Assembly (NCBI GenBank): GCA_944472135.2
Contig: OX235265.1
Location: 90,180,984 to 90,244,983, forward strand
DNA from: Trichobilharzia regenti
Lineage: Eukaryota > Platyhelminthes > Trematoda > Strigeidida > Schistosomatidae
Direction: 5' to 3'
Length of the DNA: 64,000 bases
Part shown: one piece after another, positions 26,001 through 39,784 of the stretch
Numbering within the stretch: position 1 is the first letter of the stretch
Layout of the letters: every line of letters begins with the position of its first letter
Notes under the pieces: generated by a model
What the model was told of the DNA's origin: nothing
Database searches by the model: none
Seen by the model: the letters and a program-made list of their open reading frames with translations, nothing else
Made by a program: the position numbers and the translations under genes

Positions 26001-28895
26001 ATGACCCAACAATCTACATTGGCTGGAACCAATGTTCCTGTAGGTCCTACCATGCCAGGAAGATTATTAGGATAGCGATTAGACTAAAAGCAGTCACCGA
26101 CATAGTGTAAGAATTTTTTTACACTATGCTGGGGAACAGGGGTGTAACAGCAGTGAGGTGTTTCCCTCAGATGACCAGCATGCCAGCCAGCTATGCTCTC
26201 TCTCTCCAGAGTGGAGGGGGAGTTAGAAAAGGTCGACTCCAAAAATTGTACATCCTGACTTACCCTACGGTGGTCCGTAACCGGCGGTAAGTTTACTAAT
26301 ACGGAACCAATCCCAGAAACCAGTTCATACAGGCTGTGTGTGACCGGCCTCAAGCAGTTGTTCCCTGGGCTCTGCGGTCACGCGACACTAACCCTCCCTC
26401 TGTTTCAGGTACCCGAAGAATCAATCAACTTACACGGTGTGGGCAGCTGTGAAGTAACAACCTCCCACACACTTTCAAAAGCACACGAAGCAGACAAAAT
26501 CGAGTTTAATTCAGTTCGGATTCGTTATGGGAGGAGAAAACTCGTAGAGGTGTTTAGACCCGAATATATCGATCAGTTTTTGTTACATCCAATGATTAGG
26601 AGAAATAAATCCTTTTGAGGAAATTAGTCTGAGGAAATTATTTTCTTTACTGGCTATTTTGACAGATACATCTTGGAGTATACCAATAAAGTGAGCGCGC
26701 AAGGCAAGCTCAAACAACTCCATCACCAGCACCAGATTTACACAGATACGAGAATGAAAGGCTGTATAACAGCTACGCAGAACCCAACACAATTACTGAT
26801 CGTAACGAAAACTGCGATCACACAGCCAAGTTTCAACTACGAGTTTTTTTTTAAACCAAAACAACGTCAGTATATGACTTTGAGAGTCAGGGGTTAATGC
26901 GGTTGTTGGCATCACACGTACTCCTGAATGGGTCCTCATCAGAGGATTTGAACTACATTCCATTGGATTACGGAGGCTCAGTTGAATTCCGTATTCGTCA
27001 CTGCCTCTCCTCATGACGAGAGTGGAAAATTTACGTGCTTCGATGTGGTAGTCATATCTCTGGCCCCCTCTCCTGATTCGAACTCTGATTCACCGTTAAT
27101 ACCATGGTAGGCAGATCACCTACCGACAAGTTGCTAAGGCAGACATTTGAAAGATCCATTACCAACACAAGGCCAACTGAGGTCATTAATGTTATTCAAA
27201 ATTATCAGCTCTATAATCACTGCAGTTATCTATGAAATACATATAATCTAAGGAGCCACAGATGATTCAATTAGCCATTCACAGTTATACCATTCAAGGG
27301 TATGTACTTAGACATGCATGGCTTAAAATCCCTGTGACAACCATATGATTACTGGCAGGATTAACCAGCTGACTCACACAATGATACATCCATTGGACCA
27401 GGTAATTATAATACATTAATTTTCAGGAGAACAGAACACACTCATTACAGCCTCTTGAGGGACCATAACGATACTGCTGTAGCACAAGCCCTTGAGAACC
27501 CTCATAATTAGCACATTTTTCAATGTATATATAAGCATAGTTACTCCTATCAATGATCACATCAATCAGTTGAAATAAAATGGATCTGTTTCGTCCTATT
27601 CGATAGGGTGGTGGCTGTGGCTAATTGATCTAGACACTTGACTTTCTAACTGGTGAGTTACGCATCCGAGCGCCATTCCAACTACCGAAGTTCGGGTAGC
27701 CATGTAGTACTGTGTCGTGTGTGACGGACGAGATTTATAAGTAGTAGACACAGAAACAGATTGACAGCAAGCGGCCAAAATTGGAACCAACATTTTAAAT
27801 TGATGGATGCAGAGGTAGAGTCGTTTACTCCTCAAATCTGGGTCTAGTTACGTTGTGGACATGAAGTAATCTCACTGGACAACTTATCGTCTCATTGTTT
27901 AACCTCGGGCTAACGGCCAACCAGTCAGAACAATTTAATTATCCGCTGACCTAACTGAATGTGATTGTTTTGCATATAATAGTGTTCTATGAGCTGGTTG
28001 GTTTAGTTGCGGAGCTTTCGTCGTCTTTCTGGACGACATCTTCAGCGCAGTATTTAGCATGATGTCAAATGATTTAAAATCTCCATGAATGATGATACAA
28101 TTGCGTCTCCTGGTGACCAACCATCTTCACATATGTAATGACCGTTTTCTATTGATTGGGATTTTAAACTTTCTGGTCACCTGATTTGCTTTTTATTAGT
28201 TCAAATATTTCATCTATATTAACGTGTTTATTAATGGCATTTTCGTTTGAGTACCAGGCTTCTAGGAATTCCCTGGCACATTTGGTGTTTCCTCTGTTTA
28301 AGATTTTGATATTATCCCAATGAATATTAATGTTGTTAAAAATGTAGAGAAAATGTGATGTATTTTCTTTATTTAAAGTCCCTTATCAACTCTCTTTTAT
28401 ATTCTGCCATGACAGTAAGTATATCACTAGTTTCAACAAAACCGATGTGACCCATTTCCGACTGCATGGAATTGCAAGTGGTTGTTTTTGAGTAACACCA
28501 TACCGATTCCGATTCTTACTCCACAAGCTGCTGTTTCATTCAACAAATATAATAAAGCATAATTCACAAGTAGAGGCACATTTTAAAGATTGGGAAAAAA
28601 TATATACACAAAAATCATATTCACTATTTTTGCTCTCTCTTTTATAATTTACCTATTTGTTGGGATCGACGTTACCTCGCCGTTATTATCACGATCCGTT
28701 GAATTCCTATTTCGATGGTGCATTGTAATTACATCGTGTACAGGACTCTTTTCCATATTAATATTCTTCTTTCCATTTACTTCATCAATGCTTTTCGACG
28801 TAGTTTTTTCATGAGATTGAGAAGTGCTCGCTACTGTCTGAGTGGATGGCACGAAAGAATTAGTAGACAGTAATATATTATTGATAGTAATGTGT

Positions 28896-28942
<47 letters not shown>

Positions 28943-31900
28943 TTAATCAAAAGATAATATCTATAAACATGAATTAAACGATAAACTGCACACTAAACTA
29001 CATACAGACAATAATACTACTACAGAAAACCAGTACATAAAAATAATGCTAAATTCTGATGATATTAGATGATGGTTGGAGGAAATCGGCCGGAAACCTT
29101 GCTTGACCTAGGTTTCGTGCCAGTTGGCACTCGTCACCAAGGCATAGCTGGAACCTTGAAGAAACTCATGTCCCTTCTGAGTTCCGGACCGGCGTCACCC
29201 AGTGATGCAGTCAGCAAGGCGTATCTGGAACCGTGAGTTCAGTCCGCACCAAAGAAAAGACTAGACGCATCACATTGTTTACTAGTGTCCAATCAAAGTA
29301 TCCAATGAAGTCCTACAAGAAGTCAATCGAGAGCCACAACAGCTCAGTGATACGTTTCTGACTGCAGTTTTCACTGGATGACGCGGGTTCGAATCTCAAA
29401 AGGGACATGGGTTCCTTTAAGGTTGCAGATATGCCTTGCTGACTGGTGAGTGACAACTAGCACCAAACCTACGTTCAAGGCTTCGTCTCAACGGCCTCCA
29501 ACCATCTAATATTATCAAATCAATGTGCGCTGTGATGGCAAGCTACCTAGAATAGTGGTCATATTGCAAACCTGACTGATAGAATTCAGTTTGTACCAAA
29601 GGACAGTAGTTACTAGTGTCCAATCAAGATGCCAAATTTTGTTAAAAGTGATAACAAAAGGCGGTCTGCTTAAATCATTGGGCTACCAGAGTTGCTTTCC
29701 ACCAAAATGCTTTATTTCATCTGGATTTAGCATTATTTTATTCGTCCAGTCATATCAAATGACCTCCTATACATGAACTTGTGAACTGATTTAACTTGCT
29801 TCCATGTAAACGCTGTACAATTCTTCAATGAAATAAAGATATACTTCAGATTATTACTTTATATATTAATCATGTATGAAGAAAAAAGTATTCTGGAAGT
29901 GAATACGCTGAAAATATTTGTACCATACGTCCTCATATTGTCTGAAATAAAGTGATTCAAGGGCAGAATTTGCTTGCCAGCCAAACACGGGTGGTTAAAG
30001 TTTGATTCTGACCCGACAGTAATCCAGAATCACGTCTGAAACCCTCCTATGTTCCAAAAGTATAAATGAGAATCAGGGTCCTACAATGATCTGTTAGTTT
30101 TTCCCTCTAAATTACCACAACAACCGACAAGAGAAGTTTCTTTCATCAGCGCCTAAATACTACTGGCCGTAATCATCAACACAAGTACGGCAGGTAGAGT
30201 GAGAAGTAGACATTTGTAAAAAACTATATTTGTAAAATCCCAGCGAGATTGAAATGAGTAATTCCAACGCCCGAGATCAAATTTTGACCACAGCTCATAC
30301 TTTATTATACTTGTTGATACTTGTTTTATGACTCACGATTGGACAAAGTTCTTAAAAACAAAAGATGTTGTGGTGAGAGCTGGCTGTTAGTCAAGATTGA
30401 TGGACAGTAATTTACGTCAATGTTTATGTCCTCAATATTGGTCGTGAGAAAAATAAGAACAAAGGCATTGCGTAGGCGGATACAGTTAACATGTGGATGA
30501 TCTGACATTCAAGAAACAGTCACAAAGAAATGCAAGGTTAACTTTCTGTGAGACACAACCAATCAGAAGACTGTTTTTCTGCTAACAATCATCTATAATA
30601 TGTACATGAAAATCTGTAAATATGTGTTGATTTCCTTAATAAACGATCTGTTGCCTGGCCCTTGCCTTCTGTTGTTACAATGTTCCTTTTATATATAAAC
30701 TTCTGTTATTGATGTGGTCACTTCAAATTGAAGTATACGCTGAGGATGTCATCTAGTAGGGCGATGAAAACTTCGCAAATTAACTATACAGCTGTTCAGA
30801 GAACACAACTTCATCCACCTGAGCAACAAATCTTCTCTATCATATTTAAACTAGTGTTATGTTAATTTCAATTAATTTCCTGAAGAAGTTCGGACTAGGT
30901 TGCCGAACGAAACATTGGAATTACTCATTTCAATCTCGATGAAATTTCACAAATGTCTATAAGCACGGGAGTATTAATTCCAGTGGAATCACACGATTCA
31001 GCTAGCTTATCAAGTGGTAATAATATTGCATAACTGCATGAATGATATTTGCGTGCTATTTTAAAAGACAAATCAGCTAAATAATTTCACAATATAGTTT
31101 ATAGGATATAAAACAAATATCACTTTATTCTTTCACCTTCCCAGTAGAATGTAGGGTGGCTTAAAGCTAGAGGCTTGAGGTTTCAATAGCCGTGATGATT
31201 ATTGTTAAGGGATGGGGTTTCTAGCCTCATGCTCAACCTTTCCTCTTTTTATTAGTCTTATCACTGGCCCAGCAAACGAGGTAAAAGAGTGCGTCGGTGG
31301 TTGGGGATCGAACCCGCGATCACATGCGTAATTGGCGAGCATTCCCACCGCTGTGCCAACAACGCACTATAGGAAATAAAACAATCTAGATTTGAAATTC
31401 AGCATTCATATTTAGGAATCCTAGAAATTGAGATAAACACTGTATTATGAGAATGTGAATATAAATGCAGTTGACATATTTAAATGAACCGAAGACTAAG
31501 CAATGAATACACCTTTAATTAATGTAATTACATCCTTTGACCGGTTGAAAAGTTCACAACATTAAAGAATATTCTTTACTTAGCTGAATGACTAAATTGT
31601 GGTGGATGAAAACTAGTGTTTGACTAATATTATGCATCTTTATGATTTCGGGGGGAACACACGGCTTTCGAAGTACATTCGATATTTCACAGTGTACTTT
31701 ACGGTCATTTTTAGCCTGTTCCATGACTGACCATAAGCTTTTCACGAACGATCCTCCTCTTCATGTGACCCTCGGAAGTATGCCCAACTTGTCACTGCCC
31801 CTTCGGGTCACACTCGACGATCTGTCTGGCGTATGATGTCATTCAAATAAATATCACCAGTTTCTCCTGTATAGTTGATGGGAAAGAGGTTCTTGGTTGG

Positions 31901-34900
31901 TTGGCTACAGAATTCCTTGTTGCTTATTCTTTCCCCAGACTGACGTGAAGAACCTAGAAGACCTGGATTTTGCGCGTGGATGATTTATGTTTGATGTCAC
32001 ACAAAATCGAAGACTTACAAGCGAAAACCGACAAACTGGTCGAAGAAGCAGTCGGCGAAGACAGGACTCCGAGTGAACATAGACAAGACGAAGGTTATGA
32101 AAATAACCAACCAACAACAACAACAGCAACATCCAGCGCTAATCACCATCAACGGGAGGGATTTGAAACAGGTTACTTCATTCACTCACTTATCTAGCAT
32201 TGAGCATTGTCTCAACTACAGGAGGGACGGACGAGGATATCAAATCGAGCGGGAATCGGGAAGGCGAGCGAGAAACACATTCATCAACCTGAAACCAATC
32301 TGGATAGCCAATCTTCGTCACTCAGCATCAACAACAAAATTCTGTCGGATTTTCAACACAAACGTCAAGTCAGTCAGTTCTTCTATAAGGATCAGACACT
32401 TGGCGGGCGGGTCACAAAGAATATTTCCACCAACAGCCTGTTACAGACATTTATCAATCAACAACTGTCTTCGCTGGATCTATACTCAAGATCAGATGGA
32501 CTGGCCGGAAAGAATCACCAACAAGGAACTATGGGAACAAACACACAAAACGAGAACCAATCGCCCAACAAATATGCAGAAGAAAATGGAGATGGATCGG
32601 ACACTGGCTGAGGAGACCGCTGGGTGACATCGCACGCGCATCAGGCCATTTCTCGAGTGGAACCAGGCCGAAAGGGAAGCGGTGAGTTGGTCGTCAGTGC
32701 AAGGGTGATATGGAGGAGATCGTGTGAAGAGAAGTTGAAACAGTATGGACTAACATGGATGGATGCAGGTGAAAAGTACAGAAGAAGACAGAAGCAAGTG
32801 GAGTTGTGCAGCTGAAGCCCTATGTTGCACTAGGAACCCAAGGGAGCAATAATAATAATGAATAATATTTTTTCCTGGTAGGCCACCTGATGATCTCTAC
32901 AGTATCTGGCCAGTGAAATCTACGGAAACCTGTTTTCGTGATCATATGTAATGGATATGCATAAGGTCAATCATGAGTTGACTAATTCCACACAGTTTAC
33001 TTAGTGACCTTTATTTTTGAAATGCATATTAAACAGACGTTAACAAACAAACAAAAACGCAAGAGAAATTAGATTAGCTGGAACAGAGTTAAGCTCAGTT
33101 GAAATAAAGATTAAAACGGGTAAAAGATTTCCATAGAATAACTTGAAATTCGTCGTTCATTCTTCCGCGTAAATTACAGGATAGAAAAATACAGGGTATG
33201 CGGAGAATAGAGGGATTGGTTACCAAAAAGAAGCTTAAAAGTGATGTGTACAGGACAAGTAATGTGAGTTTATCACTTCGCATTTTGTCAGTAGTTGACT
33301 GACTGACTGACTGACTGGTTCAGTAACCACGTATGACAACCACCACTATACTCCTCTGTATGGCACACAAAGGTAGGGAAAGGGTAAATAAAAAAAGAGA
33401 TTCAAAAGAACTATTATGATCAGAAATGTTCGGGAGAAAGAATAGTTACGTGGAGAGGAAACAATGAGGGTTCAATGTGTGTATGTCGGTGGTCACAATC
33501 AGTAAATGCATCTACGCCATTGAGAACGACACTTTGAGTTATCATAGCATCAATAACCTTCAAACATTGGGTTCTTATGTATCCTGAGGAACCCAATCAG
33601 GCAGTCGCATATGCCAGTTTACGCCGTCTCAAGCGTAGACGTAGTATCCGGCTAGCTGGCTGTCGACCAAGGGGTGTGTACTGCTCATCAGTCCACTTCG
33701 TCCCCCATTATGGCTGGGAGTGAGGCATGGCCATTGACAGTAGAGGATATGAAAAGACTAGCTGTCTTTGATCATAAGTGCCTGCGTTCTATCTTCCATG
33801 TTAAGTGGTATAATAGGGTAAGCAATACTGAGGTTAGGCGTCGGTTGAGTGCTAGGTAATGAGGGAAAATCTATAGAGGAGGCTGTGAAGCTACATCGAC
33901 TGAGATGGTTAGGACATGTGTTACGCATACCTAGTCATCGCCTTTCGCGACAGGCAAAGGTTAGCTGACTGAAAGACGATCAGGTTCAAAAAGAGTCAGA
34001 GGTGGTCAAATCAAAACATGGCTTCATCGGTCAATGAAATCCACAACAATTAGTTGAAGCCGGTCACACAGAGGGTTGTAGACAAGCTTCCTGGTTTGGG
34101 TCCTCAGGACGGCAAAAACCAATGAACACTGGAGACAATAGGTGATATGTCTCAAAATCATCATCAGTGGCGCAGATGCATCCACTCCTTGTGACTTATA
34201 ATACCTAATAAAACTATATTGTTCTACGATATTAGTGCTCATTTTGCCTCTATTTTGCGTTTATTTTTACTTTTTTCTTCTACTTTTCTGGCTTTGTGGG
34301 CTGAGTGAAGTGAAGTGACTCGAACTGATGCACATCGGTACCACTTTGTATGTAGAAACCAATCAGTCAGTCTACGCCTTCCTAGGGAATGGCCAAAACA
34401 AACTGTCAAAAAACCATCATGGAGACTGATGGCAGTTTTTTTTGTTTTGACCACTACTCATAACTCTTTTGGAGCAAACATAATTCTATCTCAGCTAAAA
34501 CACTCTCTGTTGGTGAAAGCGATGGCTTTGCATGGGGACACAACACGTGTTTATAATTGGCTACCACTGATAAAAATCGCCTTTTGAATTAGGGAAAAAC
34601 TGAAAAATGGTATAAAATCACTTACTGAGCTACTACTCGTTGAAGGAACAACAGAATTATTTACTTTTGATGGAGGAGTAATTTGTTTGTTACGATTAGT
34701 TTTCGGAGTAGTCGTCTGCTTACTGCTAACTTCTTCCTTTTCCTTTCGCTTCTCTTCCTCGTCATCTTCCTCTTCATCACTAGTCTCTTCATTGCTGCTT
34801 TCATCTTCCGCTGTTGTAACTCTGCGTACCTACAAAAATAAAGTTATGAATATATATGGTTACAAAGAGGTGGAAGTGGAGCAATAAGAAGAGGGATCAT

Positions 34901-37900
34901 TGAACATCTGGTCGATAGATAATGATCACCCAGTTGTCTCTATAGCCTCCGCCTTTATAGTCATCTACAAGGCAGAGTAATTTGCCCAAATCACTACGTA
35001 CCCGACTTATCTGTATTGCTGAAACTTGGACTATCGAAACAGAAAAGTTAGAGCTCTGTATACAGAAAAAATGTTCGTTCAACCCGCCCAACTATCATGG
35101 TCTTAATCCCTTTATGCTAAAGTATGGTGATCCCCAATCACATTTTAGCTCTACCAATTTTTCATTTTTTTTCATTTTGTCTATTCAATTTGTATTCTCC
35201 TTTATTACGTCAACTGTCACTACTATTACTATTCTCACTTTGAACTGTCCCCGGTATTATTTCACTTGTTCCACTTGTCATTCTAAATCAATTCTTTTTT
35301 ACAACGATAAATTCTATACTATTAAATTTCACACAATATTACGTAACGCTTTTGTTTTATTCGATTTGTCTAGTAATCCTATAATTGCACACCCTTTTTC
35401 AAGTTCTATCCATCCTATGAATTATTCTATACATGATATTAATTTGTTTTTTGCCACTTGACATATAACTATGGTTATAATCACAAACATTTTAGTTCTT
35501 ACTTGCATTTCATATTATTATTATTTTATGCATTCACACCTATGATACAATTCTCTCTTTGCTGAATCATCACTTGTTTTGATTTTCTTTATGAATATAT
35601 ATTGTTATTATAACAACATTGGTAGATTTTATATGCCAAGAGGCAAGTCACATAAAATCTCATAGTTTGTGCGAGAACTGGAATATTGTGTCCGGACACC
35701 TAAACCGAAATGGGTGGTTGCCATAAGAGGGCACTCTGTAAACCTCCTTTGACTTGAAACCTGATGCACAAGACAGTGAGGCAGTGTTCACAAGGGTTTC
35801 CCCAACGGCCAAAATAGTGTATGTACAAAATCATGGCAACACGACACCATTTGGAGAGGAAGATCGAATTCCTCAACCTCACCAGGTCATGAACAGTAAA
35901 TATTTTTATTCTGTTTACTCTGAAGAGTATCTCTTCACATCAACCTCATCCAAAACCCAATGTTGGGTTAGGTGGCGAATGTATTACCGTTTAGCCACTG
36001 AGCGGGAATTCAATTACAGACTGGTTCTAAGGTAAATTTTCAGATAGTCTGTCAAGAAATTTATACCATTGGTGTTCACCACGAAGTCATATATATATAT
36101 ATATATACGCCGAAATTGGTTAAGGGTTGGCAATACTGTATTGTCGCTTGAGTCTTTCTGATAAAAAAGCTGAATTACTGAGACATCCACCGAGTCCCAC
36201 AGATTCATATCAGTACACAAATGACAAAATTGAATAAAAAAACGGTGACACAATCGGTTGTCGATCACAGTTGTCGCTAAACACTTTGTCAGTGAGTTAC
36301 ATAATCCTATGATTACACACTCCAATAGTTGTGACACACTAACACTTGCTGTCTCGCCAAAGTTATCTTTTATCCTTACTACACTATACACTGCTTGCTT
36401 CTGTCTCTTGCAATCAATTTCAGGGATACCAAAAAAGAGAACAGTAAAGAAGACATTGAGACAGTATATTCAACCCATGGTCAACTAGTTGAAGTTAGTG
36501 TTTCAAACTGACATCACTTATTCGAAGAATATCGACTTAAGCTACTTTTTTTTGTTTTCCTTCACGTTCCCAGTGGAACATAGAGCTTCAAACTAGTGGC
36601 TTGAAGTTTATGTAGCAGTGGTGTTTATTTTTACAGGATGGGGTTACTAGCGAGCCTCATGCCCAAGCTTTCCTCTTTACCAGGATTATTTCTGGCTTAG
36701 CGAGCGAGGTAGGGGAGTGCCTCGTCGGTGGCCGGGGATCGAACCCCGGACCATGTGCATGGTCGGTGAGAGTCCTAACCGCTGTGCCACCGACGCACCA
36801 TATTTACACATAAATGAAATGATTACTTGTACCCCTTCCCTCCTTTCACCAAATATGAAATGCATTTTAAATGAAGCAACGAAAATCAATTTCTCAAATG
36901 GAAATAAACATGGCATATTTTTATTGACTTACTTTAGGGGTAATTGAATTACGCTGTGGTATTTTGGGGACTAATCCACCAGGACGTGGTTGTCGTTGAT
37001 TAATTGTTGGTAACGGTAAACCAGTACGCTTTTCAGCTGTTGTAGATGAAGGACCATTGGATGAGGCTAATCCAGCAGCTTGACGTTTCTTATCAGCAAC
37101 TGTCATAGCGCGAGGCGGAGGAGGAGGTGGAGTAGGAGTAGATTTTTTGTTAGGAAGATTTGAAGTAGGTTGAGGTGGTGGAGGAGGCCGCTTACGTGGA
37201 GATTTACCATTGGTAGGTCCACTTAACCGACTACTACTACGGCTAGAAGTGGCACTGGAATCATCAGTTTTTTCATCATCAGGATCTTGAATTAGTTCAA
37301 GTTCCTCCTAGATAATAATAGAGATTTCAACAACAACGAAATATTCATTAGTTAAAGCCACGTTCAGAAATGAGGATGGTGAACACATGGTGAGTGGATA
37401 TAACTTCATTTCAAAACATGTTAAAAACCTCAATTGGTTAACCATATGAAAACTATTCATACACGGATAGGCAACATCTTTTTCTCTTTTAAAACACAAA
37501 ATATTAGCTCTCTCACACACACACAAAAAGAGAACAAATAAACCATTGAAACAACAATGCTTACTTGTTTTTTACGGATTTGTTTTTCAAGTTCTGCTTG
37601 TCTTTGTTCTTTCGTTTTAATTTTTCGCTTAAGAACACCCATTGGTGGGCTCATATCTTCTTCGGGATCTTCACATCTTAAGAGTTTATGCCAAAGAATG
37701 AAAAAATAAACTTTTAAAAACTTCTCGGGGGAGGAAAATTTCCTCAAAACGATAAAATACTGAAATCAGTTATCTTGAAAACATATTAGTATGTATATCA
37801 CTTTAATCTGCTAAACCTTTAATGACAAAACTGTGAAAGTATTGTGCTTGAAATTCAGTCATGCTCCAGCTATATATACTTTTCATCAATGTAATACAAT

Positions 37901-39753
37901 TAGGAATCTATTACACAGAATAGTGATACGTCGAAAGTATAGGAAGACAAATTACAATACTAACCAATCAATAGAGAAAAGTATGAACACAAAGATGACA
38001 TCGCAGCGGAAATTCTCAGAAACCGCCTTTCAAAAAGTCTGAAGAAGACATTCCCAACAGCCACTCTACGTATAACATTTTCCTCCAGACAGTTAATCCA
38101 GTCTAACGTTAAAGACAACATACCGCTTTTGGCCACTTCAATGTGTATTTATCAATTAACTTGCTCGTGTGGAGCCGTACGCAACGTCAAGTCCACAAAC
38201 GTATCCTGCCCAGCTTGGTTAGCCGGTCAGAAGAGAAAAGAAGAATAGCAACAGCTCGATCCTTGAACACCTTGTCATCTCCGGACATCTACCACCCCCC
38301 CCCACAGTGGTACACAGAGTCCCTCAATATCGTACAAAAGGACTTCGGATACGATATCTGTACATAGCTGAAGCATTAGCTATTCGAGACCTGAAACTGG
38401 ACCTGTGCATACAAAAACGATACATACATTCTCTGGCCCTACCATGGCCAGAGTAAAGAGTACAATTTTGCTTCTTTCCTTTATTATGTAAGCTCACTAT
38501 TATTATTATTAATACTTTTATTATTATCACTATTCCTATCATCCACACTTTACTACCACTCTATTACTGTTTATTAATAACTGCTTTTTCACACAGATCT
38601 TATACCAAACTACTTCATAGCCTTTCCACTAGTTCCTGTCCATTCTACACCAGCTTACTGATTAGTCATTATCTCACACTTATCGGGTCATGCCAACTTC
38701 TGTCTCCTTTCTAACTTACAATTAGTCATCCCTTCTTACACCTTACATTATGTGGTACAATTTTCAAGGACAACGTTTACCGGTATCTGATTGGTCTAAA
38801 GATTTCTGTGTTAATTATAATTACTATTGTACAGCTCATGAAAATGAATCATCGAAAAGAAAATTTTCTTCGCCGTTTGTGCCCTTTTCTTACAATGACA
38901 GGTGAAACTACAACCGAATTTCCACAAATTCATTATTACTACTTTTATTAGTATTCATCGTTTGACTTGCGGCTAAAACAAAGGGTTTTAACAGACATTT
39001 CACTATGTCCTCTGAAGTCTTTTCTAACTGAGTCCACGATTACCCCCTAAGCTTTTACCCTTCCTTCTTTAGGTCACACACACTTTGACCCACTCTCGGG
39101 TTCCATAACATTACCTTAGAAGAATAAGTCTTTCATCCAGACCAACAACTGACGTCGGCATATGGATCGTTAGCTTAAGGACTTAAGACTTTCCAGTGGT
39201 GAGCCCAGGGCTTGAATTCTACTATCTTGCTTCCAGCTTGCGCAATTGAAGAGCATCATCAGCCTCACACACAATAAATTTACCTCATAATCTGTTACAT
39301 AAAAACTACTGTGTTCCACATATAACTCAGAGATCTAACAAACATCAATGTCATATACAGTTGGATACACGCTGAGCAGACCGTCGCGCGCCAGACTATC
39401 GCTCGAATGGAATCCGAATGGGAAAAGACAAGTGTGGTGTCCGAGGTGGACATGTAGGAGATTGTGTGAGGAATAGATGAAATCTCATAGGCAATTCTGA
39501 GGCCAGACAGGAAGAGAGAGCACTGCAGAGAACAGGATGAAACGGAGAAGTGTTGTTGAAACCTTACGCTCAACTCGGAACTCAAGGGAATAATAATGGA
39601 AATAATATATAATAATAATTTAGAAGAATGAATGAATATCCTTAAGACAAAAAAACTTGATGAAAAATGAGGAAACTCTTACATCAACAAACGTGTACCT
39701 TGGTATTTAATCATCTTAAAATTAAAAAGCATGCAACTAGCGGTTCAGTAACG

Positions 39754-39784
<31 letters not shown>

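Noticed and set aside
34687..34887. Serine/leucine-rich plus-strand frame
   Set aside because: It is the antisense of acidic exon 15 of the MORC2-like gene; low-complexity shadow.
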